This document shows positions 57,767-64,000 of a stretch of DNA of 64,000 nucleotides, piece by piece. The notes under the pieces are model-generated. The model was not told the DNA's origin and searched no databases. It was given only the letters and a program-made list of their open reading frames with translations. The DNA comes from Serratia symbiotica str. 'Cinara cedri' (GTDB taxonomy: Bacteria; Pseudomonadota; Gammaproteobacteria; Enterobacterales; Enterobacteriaceae). The position numbers and the translations under genes were made by a program. Positions within the stretch are counted from its first letter, which is position 1; every line of letters starts with the position of its first letter. The stretch covers positions 558,001 through 622,000 of the forward strand of contig CP002295.1 in the NCBI GenBank assembly GCA_000238975.1. Reading direction: 5' to 3'.

Positions 57767-58469
57767 TGATCGCCCCTTCTAAAAAAACAAGTTATTTATG
57801 TTACTTTTGACGCCTATCTAAAAGCAAGTAAACAACAGCTTTAATAGGGATTAGGTGAGAAACTTTTATATTTAGTATTTATATACATTGCTTAAGATCA
57901 GTAGTACTATTGTATCTTTATTATATAAATATAATCTCCTAATTATAGTGTTTCGTGGTGAGTATCTAGGCCTTATTAATATTATTATGCATTAAGTACG
58001 TAGTTGTATTTTTTATCTATTAAATAGTTTTCGGTATGTTAGGACAGACATACATATTTAAATGATTTTATCTTTTGGGTGAAGTGGAGAGCTATTAGAT
58101 CAGTAGAGTCTACCTTATCGCAAAAAAAAATTTTTGCGCCGAAGTATTTAACTATGAAATAATTTCTAATTATAAGGAAATAAACTAATTAACTCATTAG
58201 GTTGATGATATGCGCTACAGTATTGATACAGGGGTTATGATGATATTCTTCACTATTTAGGCGCATACCCTAAATACTAGGTGCATACCCCTAAAGAACT
58301 GCATATTAATCATTAATATTAGTAATTAATACACTCTTAGTCAATGCATATCGAGTTATACCCCCAAAAATATTGAAATATGCTGCTTATTTGCCACGTG
58401 TGACAAATAAAGCAAATTATATTTGACTATTTTGTAAAAAATGCTCAGAAGATATATGAATATACTTGT
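57767..58469. other. Spacer between asnS and dapA with small repeats
   Basis: About 700 bases. It holds a hairpin with arms CGCAAAAA/TTTTTGCG at 58119-58138 and two imperfect copies of a roughly 20-base segment containing GCATACCC at 58259-58300. ompF, which follows asnS in E. coli, and gcvR, which neighbours dapA, were not recognised. Confidence 0.5.
58119..58138. terminator. Hairpin CGCAAAAA/TTTTTGCG
   Basis: Perfect eight-pair stem with a four-base A loop, about 330 bases beyond the asnS stop codon. It could be a remnant terminator for asnS on the minus strand, but it is far from the gene and has no T-run after the stem. Confidence 0.25.
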
Positions 58470-59873
58470 TTAAAAGTTTGCATTACGTGGTGTACGTGGG
58501 AATGGAATTACATCGCGTATATTTTGTATACCAGTAACATATGAAACTAAACGCTCAAAGCCTAGACCAAAGCCAGCATGAGGCACTGTTCCGTAACGCC
58601 GCAGGTCACGATACCATCCATAGTCCTCTTTATGATGTAGTCCTATTTCTAATAATCGCTGATCTAGTATATCTATGCGTTCTTCACGTTGAGAGCCACC
58701 AATAATCTCACCCACACCTGGTACTAATACGTCCATTGCTGCTACAGTTTTATTATCATCGTTTATACGCATATAAAAAGCCTTAATGTCTTTTGGGTAG
58801 TTTTTTACTACTACAGGTCCCTTAAAATGTTTCTCTGTTAGATAACGTTCGTGTTCAGAAGATAAATCCATCCCCCAACATATTTTATGTTGAAAGATTT
58901 GCCCTGAATCTAGGAGGATCTCTATTGCTTTAGTATAGTTAATATGCGTAAAATTCAAATAAATAAGGCGCTCGAGACGATAGATGACATCTTTTTCTAC
59001 GTGTTCGGCAAAGAATATCATGTCGTCCATTCGCTCATTTAATACGGCCTGGAATACATATTTTAGCATTTTTTCTGCTAAGATCGTAATATCATTTAGT
59101 GTAGCAAATGCTACTTCTGGCTCAATCATCCAAAATTCAGCCAAGTGACGACTAGTATTAGAGTTTTCAGCGCGGAAGGTTGGGCCAAAAGTATATATTT
59201 TTGACATTGCGCAAGCGTAAGTCTCTCCGTTTAATTGACCTGATACGGTTAGAAAAGTTTCTTTACCAAAGAAGTCTTTGCCGAAATCAATCGTGCCTTG
59301 GGCAGTACGTGGTATATTTTCTAAATCTAATGTAGAAACGCGGAACATTTCTCCTGCGCCTTCGGTATTTGAGGCAGTGATTAATGGGGTAGTTACCCAG
59401 AAAAAACCGTTCTCATGATAGTAGCGGTGAATAGCACTTGCCAAGGTGTGACGTATGCGTGTGACGGCGCCGATTAAGTTTGTGCGTGGACGTAGATGAG
59501 CTACTTCACGTAGATACTCAATACTGTGTCGTTTGGCTGATATGGGATAAGTCTTTGGATTATCTACCCATCCGACTACTTTAATAGCAGTAACTTGTAG
59601 CTCGAAACTTTGTTTTTTACCTAGTGACGTGCTTACCTTGCCTGTTATTTCAACTGAACAACCGGTAGTTAAATGTAGTACTTCATTTTGATAATTCTCT
59701 AAAGAATGATGCACTACAGCTTGTAATAGATTAAAACAAGAGCCATCATAAATGGCAAGAAAGGAGATACCAGTTTTAGAATCCCTCCTAGTACGTACCC
59801 AGCCGCGCACAGTAACTTCAGTGTTGACCGTAGTAAGACCATGTAGTACATTGATTACAGGCACTACCCTCAT
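58470..59873 (-). CDS. asnS: Asparaginyl-tRNA synthetase
   Basis: AsnS is a class IIb synthetase that charges tRNA-Asn. The protein has 467 residues (E. coli 466). It has the OB-fold anticodon-binding domain ([20 protein letters not shown] near 20) and class II motif 1 ([20 protein letters not shown] near 155). Motif 2 ([20 protein letters not shown] near 230) and motif 3 ([15 protein letters not shown] near 440) follow, with the C-terminus [12 protein letters not shown] as in E. coli. GAGAG precedes the ATG at 59873 by about eight bases. An 8-bp palindrome AGACGTCT lies directly before the start codon. No operon partner is visible. The gene is intact. Confidence 0.98.
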   Translation of the reverse strand: MRVVPVINVLHGLTTVNTEVTVRGWVRTRRDSKTGISFLAIYDGSCFNLLQAVVHHSLENYQNEVLHLTTGCSVEITGKVSTSLGKKQSFELQVTAIKVVGWVDNPKTYPISAKRHSIEYLREVAHLRPRTNLIGAVTRIRHTLASAIHRYYHENGFFWVTTPLITASNTEGAGEMFRVSTLDLENIPRTAQGTIDFGKDFFGKETFLTVSGQLNGETYACAMSKIYTFGPTFRAENSNTSRHLAEFWMIEPEVAFATLNDITILAEKMLKYVFQAVLNERMDDMIFFAEHVEKDVIYRLERLIYLNFTHINYTKAIEILLDSGQIFQHKICWGMDLSSEHERYLTEKHFKGPVVVKNYPKDIKAFYMRINDDNKTVAAMDVLVPGVGEIIGGSQREERIDILDQRLLEIGLHHKEDYGWYRDLRRYGTVPHAGFGLGFERLVSYVTGIQNIRDVIPFPRTPRNANF

Positions 59874-62800
59874 AGACGTCTCTCTTTAATATTTAATTTA
59901 GGATTGATTATTTACACAATAATATAGATATGCTTAGTATATTACTTGCTGTATAGCTAAGTACAAGTATAAATCGTCGGATAATTGATATATTAATTAA
60001 TGCTGTGTAATTTATGGTAAAATATAATGCTTAATTATAATGTTAATTGCTTGCTGATTAGAATAAGTTAAGCGTCGAGAGAGCGTTATGCGCGAAGAGA
60101 CATATGTACTTTGGTGATCTATAGTGCTAACATACTATCTAATTTAGATTATTGGGTAGAGTCAGCTATAATATTATGAGTTTACTTATTTATAAGTAAG
60201 TAGATATTTGCAGTGCAAGATACCTTGTGATCTTGCTATTCATGTAATTAGGTATGAATATAAAGTATAAAAGTATAAAGGATTATTATATATAAAAATT
60301 AATTCAGAGTTTAATGTAAATGCATCATAAAGTCCAGTGATCGTGCTATAATTTAGTGTGTATAGTTTTTTTTGACTGGTATATCAGGTAAGTACAGATT
60401 GCGAAGAGACTAAATGTATTTTTATATAAGTAGATATGGCGTATGAGCAAAGTAATTGAGTGAATATGCAGTAGCATCAAAAAATAATAGCTATTTTAAT
60501 GGGTAATAGATGTTGCATAATATGTGGTTTATTTTATGTCTTTAATGAATTCTATGATAGTAGACAGTTTTTAATATGTTTTTTTGCTAATTTTTAGCTA
60601 TAGATAACTAATTGACACTCCGGATTTATAGCCATAGTCTGTAAATTACAATAATATTTAGCCGGCGTCATAACAAACATTTTATTGGGAGATATATAAT
60701 TAATTTTAATTACTAGGAGTGTGGTACTTAGTATTTTTGCTGCGTCAATTATATTTTTATAATTAAAAATATTATTTTTTATAACTGTCTTAAATTATAT
60801 TTTTAGTGTAATATTGATCTCAAGGGATTGCAATGATATCGATAGTTTATCGCGTATAAAGTATAATATTAATAGTTGATCTTATGTTATTTATTACTTA
60901 GAGCATCATACTAAATATTAGTAAGTTTTATTATATGCATATTATATTAATAATATATTTTATATATTTATGTTATTACATAATAATTATATGTGATTTA
61001 TGTAATCGTAGAATACTGGTTAAAAAGTATTACTTATTAAGTAATGTTAGTTTTTTAAAAAATATTATTTATTTTTATTATTGTCAGGTGATTATTAATG
61101 ATTAAATGTTAGTCTTATTGCTAATTTTAGGTATAAAGTTCTATTAGAAATAGTTTATTAGTTGCTACATATAGATAATATTTTCACTAAATAATTCAAT
61201 ATATTTAGATAAAACTTTTGTCTTAAAGAAAATTGTATTTAATATAATTTTGTTATAATTATAATCAATAGTTAAGTATTTTTAGTGCTAAAATATGCTG
61301 TAGAGTTAGAAAATATACAAAGTATAGATGATATAAGTATTATAGTAGTTATTAGTAGCAGGTATTATGATTAATAATCGGATAGGTATGGGTGATCGCC
61401 TAATTTACTACAACTAATTTTAATTAAATCTTAAAAATGATTAATTGTATTTTATAATTAAAGGTTTGCTATGAATCTGGTGCTTGTTTAGTTTTTAAAA
61501 TTAGCAATATATGTAGAGTTATCATATATAGTGTGCTTAAGATATTAACTTAATAATAATATGGAATATTTTTCCATATAAAATAGTCTAAATAACTTCT
61601 GTATTTTATTTTCATAAAAGTATTTCATAATGCTTATTATTTATATTGTACTTAAAGTAAGAAATAACTAAACTATAGCTATATAATATTAAGAATAGGT
61701 TATACGATACCTCTAGTTATAGAAAATATAGTTTTTTATTATTCATGTAATTATTGCGTTTAATGCCACTATAGCCTTATAAATTACGTATTTGTAAGGT
61801 ATAAAGTGTTGTTTACCACTTATAACTTTTAACGAATAACCTAGTTTGTAATAAATAATAATATTGCTTATAAATTTAAGATACGATGTCTTATCGTTAC
61901 CAGACGATTAATGCTTTATGTTATAATTAGTTATATAGAGCACTATAGTAGTTTTATTTTTGTTTTTATATAATAAGCATTACGCTTAATATTATTATCA
62001 CTTTAGTAATAAGTGCGCAATTTATTTGTAAGAAAAATGTTAATAAACAAGCAATATCATGGGTATTATTTACGGATTATTGTTAGTTTAAATTGTTCTT
62101 TATAACCATATCTTATTGATTATTTAGTTACTTATAGAAAAATCATTTATACTTGCTGGCACACAGATCTTACGTGTAAGTACATTAGGGTACTTTCATT
62201 ATCCTAAATGATAAATATTATAGTCTAGCTTTTTATTATACTTAAATGCCTGTATAAATATGTTCGATGGGTGATCAAAAATAAATATACTTTCTAAGTG
62301 GAGATCTTTATATTTGAGTTAGGCTCTGTGATCTTAAGTAAGATATCACCTTACTTGTACGAATAAGAAAGATTAATGGATAGTCAAGATTAACTGCTCT
62401 GCGCTAAAGTAGAGAGAGTAAGGATTATAACTATCTGTGTAGATTTATAATATTACCACAGTTTCTATATTTTAGCTATTTTACTATATGTATATTTACG
62501 ATTATTTGAGGTTAAATTGCCAAATAAGTTCTGATAATCTTTAAATTAGTACGAATAGCTTCAGGTATTAATTATGTTTAGGGATTTAATTTAATGCCTA
62601 TAACATTGGTGTAGTATGGGTACTATTACTATATTAAGTTGTGTAATGTAAGAGATCGAGTTTTTATATCTTGATAGGTTATAATTTTAGTTAGTGTCTC
62701 GCAGCAATTATTATAACGTATTTCCTGCATAGTACACGACCAGCTTGTTAGTAACATTTCATTACTATTTATTAATAAAAATTATTATTCTTTAGTAATT

Positions 62801-64000
62801 TAGATGCTATCTAAATTTTTATTTAGATATCATAAGGTATAGAGATAATTACTGGATACTTCTAATATTCATGCTCCAGCAATGGAGATGTCTATCAAAA
62901 AATTTTTGTATTATTAAGATTAAAATTTTTATTTATTATTTTGCTAAAGATAATTATCTTTCTCTAATTTAATATGGAATAGAGCGTGGTTTTCTAACGA
63001 TAATTTGTACATATTAACATAATAGAACAATATGCATAAATACAGAGATTAGGAATTATTTAAGTTAATTAGTACTATGGAGTTATATTTTATATGTAGT
63101 TATATTAATTAGCGTTATATTAATAAATATTAGTTTCAATAATGTTATTAAGTATCCTAAGTAAGATAAAAATAATTTAAGTGGAATAATATTATTTAAA
63201 AAAATTATATTTTATTATTATATATAAATAAATTAATATATACTCTTGATTTATAATATTCACATATTAGAAGTTTTTATTTATAACTTGAGAAGAAATG
63301 TATATTTTAGATAGTTATTTAGGAAATAAAAATTAAATGATATAACTAAAAATTATACCCTATGCTAGCTATAAGTTAGTTTTTAAATAAAAATTTAAAA
63401 ATATTTATAGTATAGCATGAGATTAAGTTGGAATAGTTACCATTATTCATTAAGTTATTTAATTATTATAGTTGATTGATATATATATTTAGGTAAATAC
63501 AACGTATAGATAGATAGTAATTTTATCTTAATTATGAATTTAAAATAGTGATTATAGTATTATTGGTATCTACTATAATTAATAATAAAGTTTATTTTAA
63601 TGTATATATAGCATTAAACATAGAAGTATCATATAAGTATTATTCATTATTAATTATATGATAGGTGATAAAGGTTTATTAATAAAATTAATTTATTAAG
63701 AGTTAATAATATTGCTATAAATATAGTATTTTAATCAATATTAATATATTAAGGATAATGTATTATAAGTTTTTATTTTTCCGCTGTGGATATAAGTTGT
63801 TACTTAAGAGTTAGCGATATGATATCTATGTATTTTCACCGAAAACTGTTATGTTTTATTTTTAAAAAATTATTAATTTAATACATCAACTCAATTAATC
63901 ACTAATATGTAGTTAGTTCCTATAACGTGCATATGTATTGATAGTGTGTCTTTAGTAGATACGATACATTATCATTAATGATACCAAGCAATGATGCGTT
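59874..64000. other. Gene-free AT-rich spacer upstream of asnS
   Basis: About 4.1 kb to the window end. pncB, which precedes asnS in E. coli, could not be recognised. A hairpin with arms TATGGAA/TTCCATA lies at 61560-61578. No tRNA T-arm motif, insertion-sequence end or convincing coding frame was seen. Confidence 0.6.

Noticed and set aside
63784-63794. Possible DnaA box / replication origin near the window end
   Set aside because: Only one near-match to the DnaA box (CTGTGGATAT) is present, with no cluster and no dnaA, gidA or dnaN nearby.

Overview
The window looks like part of a decaying, AT-rich chromosome of a host-restricted gammaproteobacterium of the Enterobacterales, most likely a vertically inherited insect symbiont. 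About 27 protein genes, one tRNA gene and one clear pseudogene are recognisable. By my addition the coding regions cover about 26 kb of 64 kb (roughly 41%). The rest is AT-rich spacer with stop codons in all frames. Nearly every recognised protein resembles its Escherichia coli counterpart closely in length and motifs. The combination of very low coding density, strong AT bias and enterobacterial gene content recalls aphid co-symbionts such as highly reduced Serratia symbiotica lineages. That identification is inference and was not tested.

Layout. (1) 2.4-11.6 kb: metK, a broken L,D-transpeptidase gene, rsmC and holD (divergent, as in E. coli), and prfC. (2) 14.0-16.1 kb: deoB and deoD, for nucleoside salvage. 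(3) 17.7-24.0 kb: queA, brnQ and nadR on the minus strand. nadR carries a one-base frameshift. (4) 27.1-32.6 kb: the Tol-Pal cell-envelope operon tolQ-tolR-tolA-tolB-pal-cpoB. It is interrupted by about 1.2 kb of noncoding DNA between tolA and tolB, and cpoB is cut to its coiled-coil half. (5) 33.1-45.0 kb: tRNA-Lys, pnuC (frameshifted), gpmA and pgl (frameshifted). This order matches the E. coli tol-to-pgl segment with nadA, zitB, aroG, gal and mod genes gone. (6) 46.7-55.1 kb, minus strand: purM-purN-speG-ppk-ppx-mgtE, the densest stretch. (7) 56.6-59.9 kb, minus strand: dapA with a truncated bamC, and asnS. The last 4 kb has no gene I can recognise.

Functions retained are SAM synthesis, 16S rRNA methylation, replication clamp loading, translation termination, queuosine synthesis, purine synthesis and salvage, polyphosphate turnover, lysine/cell-wall precursor supply, asparaginyl-tRNA charging, glycolysis, Mg2+ and branched-chain amino-acid transport, and outer-membrane tethering.

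The most notable features are: a tRNA-Lys whose anticodon loop has eight rather than seven nucleotides; single-base insertions in nadR, pnuC and pgl, two of which are the two steps of nicotinamide riboside salvage; C-terminal loss in both CpoB and BamC that leaves the partner-binding N-terminal part; a Pal lipoprotein with Asp just after the lipidated Cys; and many short tandem duplications, including an 11-copy hexamer beside the gpmA promoter region. I found no mobile elements, CRISPR arrays, defence systems or biosynthetic clusters, and nothing I would call a new multi-gene system.
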